From Moricandia arvensis (lineage: Eukaryota; Streptophyta; Magnoliopsida; Brassicales; Brassicaceae), in contig CAJHQP010000607.1 of assembly GCA_905132765.1 (NCBI GenBank), positions 106,576 to 170,575 on the forward strand: a DNA stretch of 64,000 nucleotides. Reading direction: 5' to 3'. A program made the position numbers and the translations under genes. Every line of letters starts with the position of its first letter. Position 1 is the stretch's first letter. Below, in pieces: positions 35,651-45,992 of the stretch. The notes under the pieces are model-generated. The model did not search any database, had not been told where the DNA came from, and was given only the letters and a program-made list of their open reading frames with translations.

Positions 35651-36506
35651 AGTGTCGATTGATGCTAGCTTTTGGTGAAGTTTAATGATCTTTTCATGAT
35701 GGGTATAGATTAAGACAAAAGGGGTGTCGATCGACACTCTGCTTCACTGTTGATTATGTGGTGTCGAGGTGATAACTCGATCTTTCAGAGATTTTAGTGT
35801 GTGTCGATTGACTCTAAGCTTGGATCACCAATACCAGCTTTGTTTTGCGTTAGGCTCTCCAGATCCATGTTTTTTTCATCACCTTCTACCATAATGGCGT
35901 TGACAAACTATTTTGGGTTTGTTTCTTGCTTCTTCATAGCCTCAATAATTGTTAAACCTGAATATCTAGCTTCTTTACATGAGTGTTCAAAGCTTCAAAC
36001 TTCCCATTAAAATCAATGTAGACGTAATCCAACTTCTTTTTGTAGTCTAAAGTCATCTTTTGCTTACCTTCAAGGATCTTTTCCTGCATAGTTCCATCTT
36101 GCTCTCTTGAATTGATACAGCATTGTTGAGAAAGTTCTTGAGGAAAGACCTTTTTGGAGGAAGTCCAGATGGTGAGAGATCATCGGACCAGCTGCTTCAG
36201 CTAGTAAGTTGCATCTCCAACAAGATAGCACGTGAATTTCATGAAAGGTAGTCTTTAGAGACTCAATTGTACTTAATGCCAGAAATCGAATCCTCAAACA
36301 TCTCAATATGATCCATCAAATGCTTGTGAGGAAAACCACAAAAGGGTTGCCTAGCCAAAGAGAGAGGTATGTGTGATTCTGCTCATAGTTATTCCTATGT
36401 GATGCAGGATGACGAATCGCAGACTTGTTAGCATGGAAATGATCAGGCTTGTTGTAGTCTCCAACCGTCCTTTGATGAACAAAAGAATCATAGCAAAATG
36501 TCTCGT
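35650..36506 (-). pseudogene. Element E gag, central part
   Basis: Starting at the D junction, the minus strand reads ATFCYDSFVHQRTVGDYNKP-like text (about 36500-36440), HPASHRNNYE, ARQPFCGFPHKHLMDHIEMF (about 36350-36295), KRSFLKNFLNN (about 36150) and YIDFNGKFEALNTHVKKLDI (about 36035-35976). This is the gag of Athila-like elements; D has the same order at 38120-39340. A GTGTCGATCGACAC palindrome lies at about 35726-35739. Stops and a deletion of most of the later gag core are evident. Confidence 0.78.
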
Positions 36507-37651
36507 TTATATACTATGGAGTTTAACTGTTTTAGCCATAGTATAAGTCTTATTTAGAGTCTTTATATTATGTTATGAGTCTATTTTAGAGTCTTTTCAG
36601 GTCTACATATGTTTTTGATTAATGTGAAGATGATGGAGCCATTTGGAGAGCATAAAGATGCAGAAACCCGCAGAAATGCCAGAAAATAGAAGTTATAATT
36701 GAGATTTTGAAAGGAGTGTCGATCGAAACTCTCCAGAGTATCGGACGACACCGACGCGAGTACACAAGCGACTCTAATTCCAGACCGAGTTTGGTCCAGA
36801 ATTTCCCAGATATTACAAGATTGCACCTAGTCGACCTTCAGACCTATATCTATAGTTTTGCAGCCATTGTTTAGGTATATACACTTTTTATACTTTCATA
36901 GACACTTTCATTATTCTTTAAAGATTCTATTGGAACTCTAGTATATTTATCTCTACCTTTAATGAAATTCATTCAGTCATTCTTTATGTATTTCTTAACG
37001 GTATGTGCTTAGTTTACTTGTAAGATTTAGGGTTCTATGGTATTTATGAACTTGTAAATTATAGAACTGCTAGGGTTATTAAATTGTGTCCTTTACAGGA
37101 TATTTTTTATTGCTTTTTCTAGAATAGCTAACTAGAAACATGATCACATGATAAATTGGGACATGCGAGAGCATGGTCAATTACCTGAATCTAATCATGC
37201 TGAGGTGGGCTAATAAATACATATGACATTTGGTTTAGATATTGAACAAATGAATCTTAACAATAATGCATATCTAAAAGAAGTATCGATAGATACTCAA
37301 TAGCATTGATCGACACTCCCTAATTCTCATACCAGAGTTGGAACTGATTAGTCTCGCAGCAAGATCTTGATATCTTACTAACTGAATTTGAGTTCTAGGA
37401 TGGTTCTTATTAAAACCTTGGCATCTATAGAGTATAGTTTTGATAACCTGTTTGAAACCCTAAGTTTATTGCTTTTCCCATATATCTTATAACTCGTTTT
37501 ATTTTTATTTTTACTGCTTTAATTATTATCTGCCTAGATTAATTTTGAAGTCTACAGTTTATTGTGTGATCCACGATCCTTGTGGATTTGATCCCTAAGT
37601 ACTGTGATTGATAGCTTGGGAGAGTTGCTTTAGGGTAATTTGAGCTTATCA
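36507..37651 (+). repeat. Element D 5' LTR
   Basis: 1145 bases. It contains AGTGTCGATCGAAAC at about 36716 and CGATAGATAC/CGACACTC motifs near 37285-37315, and ends TTTGAGCTTATCA. It is clearly more diverged from its partner than the LTRs of G are. Confidence 0.88.
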
Positions 37652-37653
37652 AA

Positions 37654-37675
37654 TTTGTCGCCATTTTACGGGAAT
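37654..37675 (+). other. Element D primer-binding site, mutated
   Basis: TTTGTCGCCATTTTACGGGA occupies the place where B has TTGGCGCCGTTGCCGGGGA. Several changes would weaken tRNA priming. Confidence 0.65.
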
Positions 37676-37747
37676 GTTTGATTTGCCATTAGAGTTGGTG
37701 AAATGATTTAGTCTAGGCTTTTCTTTTTTTTTTAGTATTTTAGGTAC

Positions 37748-38053
37748 ATGCCTAGCAGTACCAGAAGAAGCAAGGAAACTAATCTCTTTGATCTCTCAGA
37801 CCCTTCACAACTCGAATGTACCATCCGCAAAGGGAAGCAAGCAGCATCAAGCGACACCACTTCTTTGTCGATCGACACCTCTCGTGACACTTTATATACT
37901 GAAGCACCAATCGACACCAACCTGCAAATGAGAACGATTGTTGCGACTCTTGTGTTGATTCAGGACGAGAAGGGAAACGAGCATGACCCTCAAGGTCATC
38001 TTCGTAATGCAGCAGGTCAAAAGATTGAAAATCAAGGGGGTTGTAATCCCTGA
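37748..38053 (+). pseudogene. Element D gag N-terminal region
   Basis: MPSSTRRSKETNLFDLSDP then LECTIRKGKQAA; the block aligns with B (FPDPDKLERMIHKER) and E (LDELEHTIRRKK). SLSIDTSRDT is encoded by a TGTCGATCGACAC site at about 37867. It then continues MRTIVATLVLIQDEKGN ... GHLRNAAGQK before a frameshift. Confidence 0.75.
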
Positions 38054-38099
38054 TCCAAAAGAAGCGGCTGCTCTAGAAGATGCTAATGTTGAATCACTG

Positions 38100-39431
38100 T
38101 AGCCATTGTTGAGGCTGAAACTGTTGCAAATGCTGAGGCAGCTCGACCCATGATGTTGGCTACCTACAACCGTCCAGGTCAGTACTACGCCAACAGATCT
38201 GCTATTCTTACTCCTACTTCCAGAGGAACGACTTTAAGTTGAAACCTGAATACTTTACACTCGTGGGAAAACAGCCTTATCATGGGCTCCCACATGAGCA
38301 TCCAATGGACCATCGGAAGTGGTTTGAGGATTTAATATCTGCTATAAAAGACAATGGGTCCTTGATGACTATCTTCTTTTCAAGCTCTTCAAGTACTCAC
38401 TTGATGGAGATGCTTCGTACTGACTTAAGCAGTTACCACCAGGATCTCTTACATCCTGGACAGCCGTCAAGAACGCCTTCCGATGTAATTTCTTTGATGA
38501 TGGATCTGAGGATATGAGGAAGAAAATCTTCATGTTTACTCAAGGGCCTACATAGTCATTCATGAGATTCTGATCATATTCAGGTCTTATCAGAGAGATT
38601 GTCCACACCATGGTTTCAACGAGGTACATCCACTTGGTACCTTCTTCAGAGGTCTCGCTCTTGTATACCAGATGGCTCTAGACACAGCTAGTGAGAGGAA
38701 TTTCAACATCAGAATTCCAGAAAAAGCCGTGAGACTTACTAAGAACTTGGCGTCTAGCAACAACACCAAGAACAATGATTATGAGTGGAAGAAATGGGTT
38801 GATTTCTTGGACAATGAGCATATGGCTGAGTTTAAAGTAAAGCTGGATAGTGTTCATAATCTTCTCTAAACAAATCAGCTTCGTAGAAGATGTAGAGGAT
38901 GTAGAAGCCACAGAAGACGGAGGCGACGAGGAGGATGTGAACTATGTCAGTGGTACTGGATTTCAGAGTCAAAGATTTGGGAATCCCTGTGGCAATAGAA
39001 ACTTCAATGGAACTGGCCAAAGGTGTAATTTCAGCAACAACCAAACCTTGCAGTACCAGAAACCCTTCAGCAACAAGAGAAACAGTGGCTAGACAAGAAA
39101 TTATGGAGCCTTTTCTTATTAGAATCCTGCTCAAACAACGTAAGAATGAAAACTGGAATCAATGATCGATCAGGTTCTTGAGGGACAGCAGAAAATGGCT
39201 GTAGATTTCAGTTGGAAGATCTATGTTGTGTATGCTAACCTGAATGACAAGTTTAAAATTCTCAACATCCATGTGAAGAAGCTGGAGACTCAAGTGGTTC
39301 AGACTAATAACACTGTGAGAAAACAAGAAGCATTGGTTAAAGGGAAAGGTGAGACTAGAGAGAAGCACCGCGTAAGTTCCATCATTGATGATGATTTCTG
39401 GCAAGTGGTGAAGCATGAGAAGCTCCAATAA
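38100..39431 (+). pseudogene. Element D gag core and C-terminal coiled coil
   Basis: Across frames it reads YNRPGQYYANRSAI (about 38170-38210), YFTLVGKQPYHGLPHEHPMD (38248-38307), then FEDLISAIKDNGS and a Retrotrans_gag core to about 38620 with YQRDCPHHGF-like text. A SERNFNIRIPEKAVRLTKNL block (38690-38750) is followed by a Gly/Asn-rich segment (GNRNFNGTGQRCNFSNNQ, about 38985-39040). Then comes a helical part (39162-39431: KMAVDFSWKIY, LNIHVKKLETQVVQTNN, RKQEALVKGKGE, DDDFWQVVKHEKLQ). Frameshifts occur near 38120, 38510 and 38870. Gag would form the particle shell. Confidence 0.8.
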
Positions 39432-39455
39432 GACGACTTTCAAGTGTAAAGTTCT

Positions 39456-39704
39456 ATGTCATTTGGTAATACGCACTGTGTCGATCGACACCTTCCGCAA
39501 ATTTCGTGGATTCTTGACAGACATCTAGCATCGATCGACACTACTCTGATCTTCAACTTTAACGTATTGGGTACAATTACCGAGCATCGATCGACACCGT
39601 ATTTACGCTATCGACACTTATCTCCGACACACGCGTGGCCGAGAGCTGAAATCAATCAACAACCAAATTATGGTCAATGTCCTCCTGAATATAATGCATT
39701 ATAG
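39456..39704 (+). pseudogene. Element D palindrome-rich linker
   Basis: A short open frame contains three CGATCGACAC sites (39479, 39531, 39587), each read in a different phase: CVDRH, ASIDT and HRSTP. No domain is recognised. It lies between gag and protease. Confidence 0.6.
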
Positions 39705-39879
39705 CCTATTATCTACCAACAAGCTTCTAAAGGATAAGTTCTTATTGGGAAGAAAAATAAGGTCAAACTTCATAGGCATCTAAGAAGAGAGGCTAGTGAT
39801 AAGGAGATGAATGATTTCACCAAAAGGATACTGAGGATAAAGCTTTTTTGAGGAACCTTACTACCACTATAGGCTCTAG

Positions 39880-40541
39880 ATGTTTTTCAGAGAGACAAAG
39901 AGACAAAAAGAGAACATCAAGCAGATGTTTCATCAGCTCAGAGGCAAGATGAAGAAGGTAATTATGTTGAAGCAGCAAAGTGATCATGGAAATTTTGTAG
40001 TTCCATGTACTGTAATAGGTAACAGCTATCCAAATGCTCTATGTGATACAGGTTCTTCAGTGAGCATCATGCCAAGGGTGATGGCAAGTCATATGGTCTG
40101 AAAATAAAACCTTCTCTTTACTCATTCACTTTTGTGGATTGCTTTATTGTGGATTCACGAAGAACTATCAAAGACCTTCAGGTAGAAATCGGTAATGATA
40201 TATCTCATGTAGACTTCCATGTGATGGATACTCGGATGGAGTGGAATACATCTCTACTGCTTGAGAGAGCCTTTATGGCTAGTGTAGGAGCTGTTTACGA
40301 CATGAAGACGAATAAATTGTGTATGACATTCATTGATGAGAAAGTCTTCTATGACCACGTTCGAGTATACATAGGGCACACATCCTACATTGAGTTTGGT
40401 GATGACCTAGGATTCGTGGTAGCAGCTGATTTTGATTTTAATCGCGACAAAGTAGAAGAAGATGAAGTTTCAATCGGCACCCAACCATCACCGATCGACA
40501 CCACTGCCACTTTGGAACAACTGGAAGCTTTATCTTTTTAA
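39880..40541 (+). pseudogene. Element D retropepsin-like protease, frameshifted
   Basis: The domain starts NFVVPCTVIGNSYPN, then ALCDTGSSVSIMPRVMA (40036-40086) with an intact DTG triplet. A frameshift or stop near 40100 separates it from the second half (40134-40541): VDFHVMDTRMEWNTSLLLE, RAFMASVGAVYDMKTNKLCM and FIDEKVFYD. It corresponds to the B protease, where DTG is DIG. The tail carries VSIGTQPSPIDTT-like repeats. It is inactive because of the frameshift, but less damaged at the catalytic site than B. Confidence 0.82.
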
Positions 40542-40828
40542 TCTGCTACTCCTCCCTGAGTTATTTTGCAGACAATACCACCCATAGTACTAGCACCAGA
40601 GAAGTATGGAGCATACAGAGATCAAGAAAGAAATGCCAGAGAAAATTATCGAAGGATCACTAATGTGTCGAAGGAGGATATGACAGAGATCCTCGAAAGA
40701 GCTGATACGTAGGAAGTCATTATTTGAGCTTACCATAGTATGAAGGATGCTTTCAGAGAATCATAGACTCTCCTGACCCTTACTACAAGCCTGAATCAGC
40801 AGCATCTAAGAGAGATTGTGTATAATCA

Positions 40829-41113
40829 ATGATAGATCAACTTGTTGATGCCTCAGTGAAAATGATGGATGACTTCTGCAGAAAGCTGGATGCAACTTAT
40901 GTTCATTTGAACAATGATATCGGATGGATAAGCAAATGTATGGAGGATTTGGAAACTCGAGTGAACGAGATCAATGCTACTGTTGAGAAGCATGAACAGC
41001 AGAGGACCAAAGGAGAAAAATCCTTAAGAAGATTTGTGGGCACCTGGTTCGAGATGAGAGAAGAAGATGTTGAGACTTGTTTTCCAACAATTTCTCATTT
41101 ACCTCAAGATTAG
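40829..41113 (+). pseudogene. Element D C-terminal coiled-coil-like domain
   Basis: MIDQLVDASVKMMDDFCRKL followed by DATYVHLNNDIGWISKCMED, LETRVNEINATVEKHEQQ and an ETCFPTISHLPQD end. It looks like a second copy of the gag coiled-coil theme at 39162-39320 (VLEGQQKMAVDFSWKIYVVY), suggesting an internal duplication within the family protein. Role unknown. Confidence 0.6.
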
Positions 41114-42354
41114 CCCATAACTCCAAAACTTCAAGCTAAAGACTATAAACAAGTGCTTGATGGGAGACAACCCATTGGTAAGTTTGTATTTTATTTTGGT
41201 TTTCACAAATTTTCGTATTTGTTTTATTTTTAGGTCAAAAAGAGATCAGATGAAGACGAGTTCCCAACCAGCATCGAACGACAACTGGTCAGTGTCGATC
41301 AACGCCACTTCAATTCGAGCATCAATCACCATTTAACTGTTTCGATTGACACTTCTATCAGACATCAGGTATACTCGACTTTTCCTTGTTGAATTTTGAC
41401 AGTTTTATTTATTTATTTCCCAATCTCAGACTGTATAACATTAGGGTAAGTGTTGTTAAAGTTTTGGGGATATGCCAACTGACATTGTGTTTTGTTTTGA
41501 GTGTCAGCGAGTCGCTCTATTGAGTCAAAATAGAGTCAGTTGGGGATGATGAAAATTTTCTTGAACCAACTGCCTAACCACTCTCTAACACCATTCCTAG
41601 ATTTATTGTCTGCAGAGTGTACTGAATGGAAACACCAAAGTTGATCTTCCTGCTACTAACATCCACGGTTGCTAAGAATGTCTAAAGGAACCAAAGCTAA
41701 CTTCCAATCTAATTAACTACGATCGCTTGTTTTGGGGCTTGGAATACATTATATCCAATTCTCATGCAGGTCTGTAAGGTAAAAGTATGTGTGTTTATGT
41801 TTCTCATATCCTCTCTTCGGCATATAGAAAAAAAAAAGATTGAGATGATTTCCTAAGAAACAGAGGGGTAGGAAATTTTCTTCTGACCTCATTATTCTAA
41901 TTCAAATGATGATGACACATTGTTGGAAACGAGGAGTATGAACATTTTCTATGACTCCATTATTCCCATACACTTTACAGGTGTTGAAAAAGAGGATAAA
42001 AAAACATTCTAAAAGGGAGAAAGAGAGAGGAAATGTATCAGAGAAGACTACATGTGTGTTCAGATACTTGTTTGAGTAAGAAGCCATGTGTTCAGTGATT
42101 GATACTGCCAAAATAAAGCCTACACATTTATTGCAGAAATGAGGTTAGTAGAAGGGTATGTCAGATTATGTTTAGTAAATTGTGGGCTTGATGGTCAGGT
42201 TGCTAAGTTAATGTAAGTGCCTCCAAAGTTGACACTGATTCAATGTATGCTACATTGCAAAGGTGATGGTAGTGTTCTACAGAAAAGGTTAATCCCTGTG
42301 ATTTTTAAACCTCTTTCACATGTATATTTTATGTTTTTCTTGAGAGCAAGCAAG
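41114..42354 (+). other. Element D 3' non-coding region
   Basis: Contains AAGACTATAAACAAGTGCTTGA and GGAGACAACCCATTGGTAAG, then blocks shared with B and E. No gene is supported. A GTGTCGATCAAC variant is at about 41291. Confidence 0.65.
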
Positions 42355-42371
42355 ACATAAGTCTGGAGAGT
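42355..42371 (+). other. Element D polypurine tract
   Basis: ATAAGTCTGGAGAGT precedes the TGATATACTA start of the 3' LTR; compare AAGTCTGGGGGAGT in B. Confidence 0.75.
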
Positions 42372-43541
42372 TGATATACTATAGATTTTACTAGTTTGTA
42401 GCCATATTATAAGTCCTATGTATAATCTATATATTATGTTTTGAGTATATTTTAAAGTATTTTCAGTTCTAGGTACATTTTGGATTAATGTGGAGATCAT
42501 GGAGCCATTTGGAGCATAAAGATGAAGAACCCCACAATTGTGCAAGAAAACAGAAGTTAGAATCAAGATTCTGAAGGTGTGTCGATCGACACTCTCATGA
42601 GTGTCGCTCGACACCGACGTGAGTACACAAGCCGAATCTAATTCCAAATTGGGCTTGGCCCAAAAGTTCTCATATATTACAAGATTTTCACTGGCCGACT
42701 TTTAGACCTATGGTTATAGTTTTGCAGCCATTGTTTAGGCATACACACTTTTTATACTTTCATAGAAGCTTTCATTATTCTTAAATTTAAGAGAGAAGAT
42801 CAGAAGACTTCTTCAAAGATTCTATTAGGATTCTAGTATTTTTATCTCTACCTTTTAATGTGATTCATTCAGTAATTCTTTATGTCTAGCCTAACTATGT
42901 TTGAGTAGTTTACTTGTTAGATTTAAAGTTCTAAGGTTTTGATGAACTTATAAATTGTAGAACTTCGAGGGTTATCATATTGGATCCTTCACATGATTTT
43001 TCCTATTGCTTGTTTCCAAAATAGCTAACTAGAAACCTAATCACATGATTAATTACATGGTCAGTTACATTAATGTAATTCTGCTGAGCTAGGTTAATAA
43101 TACATACAAAAGTTTATTTAGATAACTTAGTGAACAAATCAATTTGAATGATAATGCTTGTCTTAAAGAAGCTTTGATCGACTCTCTCTCTAATTCGCAT
43201 ATGAAAGTTGGAAATATAGGATTTAGACATCAAATTAGTCTCACAGCGAGAGATTGAGTTCTTACTAATTGAATTCAAGTTCTAGGACGATTCTTCTTAA
43301 ACTCTTGGCATTTATAGATTGTAGTTTTAATAGCCTGTTTGAAACCATAAGTTTAGCACTTTTCCCATATATCTCACAGCTCGTTTTATTACTATTTTTA
43401 CTTCTTTTATAATTATCTGCCTATCTTAATCCTGAAGTCTATAATCTATTATGTGATCCATGCTCTATGTGGATTTGATCCCTAAGTACTGCAATTGATC
43501 TTTTATTTTAGATAGTTCGCTTAAGTAATTTGAGCATATCA
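42372..43541 (+). repeat. Element D 3' LTR
   Basis: 1170 bases, TG...CA. It carries the full palindrome GTGTCGATCGACAC at about 42581 and GTGTCGCTCGACAC at about 42601. Confidence 0.9.
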
Positions 43542-43757
43542 CTTGTCGTACAAGATGTCTCTTGACGCTGATAGGGTGTCCTTTGGCACTGAAGTTTGGG
43601 TAGTTTCGTTTGACGCTTCAACAGTGTCTTTCAAACTGACCGTTTCTTTCTACGGATCGTGTGTTCTAACTCATCTAGCTCTTGGATTGAGAGATCCAAA
43701 AACTCTTTATCCTTGCTACTTCTGGCACTCATTATGCATGTACCCTACACATAGTAT
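43542..43757 (-). pseudogene. Element E gag N-terminal piece
   Basis: The minus strand reads MSARSSKDKEFLDLSIQELD and ELEHTIRRKKRS, matching the D start (MPSSTRRSKETNLFDLSD...LECTIRKGKQ). The sequence then runs into the D target site at 43546-43542 and continues at 36506. Upstream of the GTACATG start the similarity to D is lost at about 43757. Confidence 0.72.
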
Positions 43758-44420
43758 AATGGTGAATAACCAGTCCGTGGCAACTCTTTTCTAGGCTCGT
43801 CCATGACTTGAACAAATTGTTTAGAGCCCTCTTTATGGGATTTGGCACGTGCATAAGTACTAGGCCCAACCAAGAAAGCAACTTGATTGAGATTCTTCTC
43901 TCTTTGGGCCGAGAAAGCCTTGTTTCGCCATCTCCATATTCAGCCTGATCCATATGCCTCTTGAATTGAATAACATGTTCCTCATACATACTTGGACGTG
44001 CAAAGTGAGCTCCATAGCTCAGATTGAGCTTAGGTGCTTTTCTCTTCATTCTCATCTTTATTCTCGTCCAGTCGGTTGCACCTTTATCGCCATGCTTAGG
44101 TTCACCTAAATCACCCGTCCATGTTTCAATCAGCTTGTCCTCTCTAAACTTTTTCAACTAGTTGCATATTCCTTGTTCAAGTTTTTTCCAAGCCGTATCA
44201 AGGGTTCTTCTTCTCTCTCTATCCAAAACTTTATAGCTCATCCAATTAGACCTTAAAACCGTCTATTAAGCCAAGCATTGATCAATAGCTTAGCTCTTTT
44301 TTTCTTTGGTTCCACATCTTGAGTTGGAAACTGATCAAACTGATTAGGATCGCATCATTTGTAGTCAACATATATCTGTGACTAATCTTGATACTCTTTC
44401 TATGTCAAAACTTGGTCAGT
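43758..44420 (-). pseudogene. Unrecognised minus-strand reading frame remnant
   Basis: An open stretch at 44157-43800 reads DLGEPKHGDKGATDWTRIKM, APKLNLSYGAHFARPSMYEE and HVIQFKRHMDQAEYGDGE. Upstream to about 44420, broken frames give SATDQVLT and DPNQFDQFPTQDVEPKKKRA. It has the look of a plant retroelement or gag-like protein, but I cannot name the family. It replaces the expected 5' LTR of element E, so it marks a recombination or deletion junction at about 43757. Confidence 0.4.
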
Positions 44421-45990
44421 AGCCGAGTTTGATTCATCAAAGAGAAGAAAATTATTGTCAAAAAATATTTGATGAGTTTAATAAATCTACATTTGATGAT
44501 AAATGGTAAATTACCTTTTCACGTTTTGAACAGCATGATTCTACTACTTTTTACTATTCATAATTTTCTAAGTTTCAAATGTTTTAAGAAATTATTTTGC
44601 TAGAGAATATGATCACATGTCCGGAATATAATTAGAAAATAAAAATTATAGATTTATTATTTATATCTGAAATATTAACAAATTATTATTTTCAATTATT
44701 TTTTAGTAATTTATTATATTACTGAAATATTATCATTAAAAATTACTATGGAACTAAAATTATTTCCAAACAATATAATAATTAAACATGTTTACCAAAA
44801 AATAATATATTATTCTAACAAACTGTTTTTGTGAAGGATTTTATTCTATCAAATATTAACTTTGATTTTCTGTCACTGGACTATTCAACTATTTGGCTGC
44901 TCCACTGTCCATTTTATATCAGAGTTAAATCCGATAATTGTCGCTTTTTGTTCCAGTGTTTTTGCCTCACGAGGATGAACATTGAACCAAATTAAGACAG
45001 GGTAAAAAAACACCCAATCAAAGCAATCCAAACCAAACAAACCGAATCCAAACAATCCAAACCAAAATAATGTATAGATCCTACCATTCGGTTATAGTTT
45101 TTATCAACCAAAGAAGTTTGGTCTAGTTCGGTTTTAAAAAAACTAAACCAAAAATCAAAATGTATTTAATAAGATTAACAAAATATATTAATAAGAATAA
45201 GATTTAAGATAGTTAACCATATAACCTAAAAAACTAAGCATAGTATAAGGATTTTATTTCAGATGAATACAAAAACAAAATTAACAATAAAATTAAAAAT
45301 ATGACTTTCTTGCATAATCATCAAATAAAATAAAGACTACTTATGATAGTTATACTATGTTTGCAGATTTCAAATTATTGGATTATTTCTTCTTTTTGTC
45401 AACATGAAACAAAATCTATAGAAAAAGTCTAAACCATTTCGGATAACCAATGTAGAGGTACTGAACTAATATACACCACAACTGAAGGAAGACACTGAAC
45501 ACCACATGCAAGTTCGTCCGCCAAATTTTTTGGCGACCTTTTGTGCATATGTTAAATTTTGGAATTGGGGAAGAATTCCTTACAACGTTCAAATTCTTTA
45601 ATGTGTGCAGTGAAACTGGCCATTCATTTGGTGAAGCACCATCTTCACCTGTTGATAGCAGTTCGCTGTAACCACCACCTTTGAGATCTGTAAGGTCTTC
45701 ATGTATTCCATCGCGCAAATCAACACCTCACATTCTGATTTTTATTATTATGTTTTAACATTAAAACATGTTAATAATTTAATGCTTAAATGATGATTTG
45801 TTTTAAGTTTTAGCAGTTATAATTATTTAAACGAACTAAAACAAAATTAAAAATTAATTTGATTGAACTAAACCAACAATAACAAAGCCAAGTTTGAACT
45901 GAACGCAAACCAGACCAAACTAAACTAATTTTGGTTGGCATTGGTTAAAATTTACTTAGAACCAAACAAATGAAACCAAACAAAACTAAA
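44421..45990. other. AT-rich region with AACCAAAC-type repeats
   Basis: Two clusters of CCAAACCAAAC/AACCGAA motifs (about 45005-45160 and 45830-45985) flank AT-rich DNA. A minus-strand open stretch at 45718-45416 begins MRDGIHEDLTDLKGGGYSEL and includes EDGASPNEWPVSLHTLKNLN and KIWRTNLHVVFSVFLQLW. I do not recognise it. The flanking clusters have the same orientation, so a simple TIR element is not shown. Confidence 0.35.
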
Positions 45991-45992
45991 CG

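Larger units (their letters stand above)
36507..43541 (+). mobile_element. Athila-like Gypsy element D, non-autonomous, inserted in E
   Basis: LTRs at 36507-37651 and 42372-43541 share the TGATATACTAT...GAGCTTATCA/GAGCATATCA layout. The first LTR starts TT instead of TG. Target copies are CTCGT (36502-36506) and CTTGT (43542-43546), one mismatch. E's gag reading continues across it. A decayed PBS lies at 37654 and a PPT at 42355. The inside encodes gag, an SID-rich linker, a protease with DTG and a C-terminal domain, but no RT or integrase. Confidence 0.9.
27603..43757 (-). mobile_element. Athila-like Gypsy element E, 5'-truncated, carrying three insertions
   Basis: The pieces of one minus-strand element can be put in order. 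From 5' to 3' they are: gag N-terminus (43757-43542); [D]; gag (36506-35650); acidic and later ORF (35650-34637, including a tandem duplication); [solo LTR C]; 3' non-coding (33300-32490); [hAT]; 3' non-coding (29097-28691); LTR (28690-27603). The sequence becomes continuous when each insertion and one copy of its target duplication is removed. The 5' LTR is absent: similarity to D upstream of the GTACATG gag start is lost at about 43757. No RT or integrase is seen. Confidence 0.82.

Noticed and set aside
35305..35685. Poly-Arg/Glu, poly-Ser and poly-Pro reading frames on both strands
   Set aside because: They are products of the CTC microsatellite and are open in all phases; only the flanking element E text is kept.
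33301..36506. A full LTR element formed by LTR C and the gag to its right
   Set aside because: The LTR is in plus orientation but the gag is on the minus strand, no PBS follows the LTR, and E sequence continues across C with a near-matching 5-bp target copy.
45416..45718. Minus-strand 100-codon frame as a host gene
   Set aside because: No recognised domain and AT-rich repeat flanks; mentioned only as unassigned.
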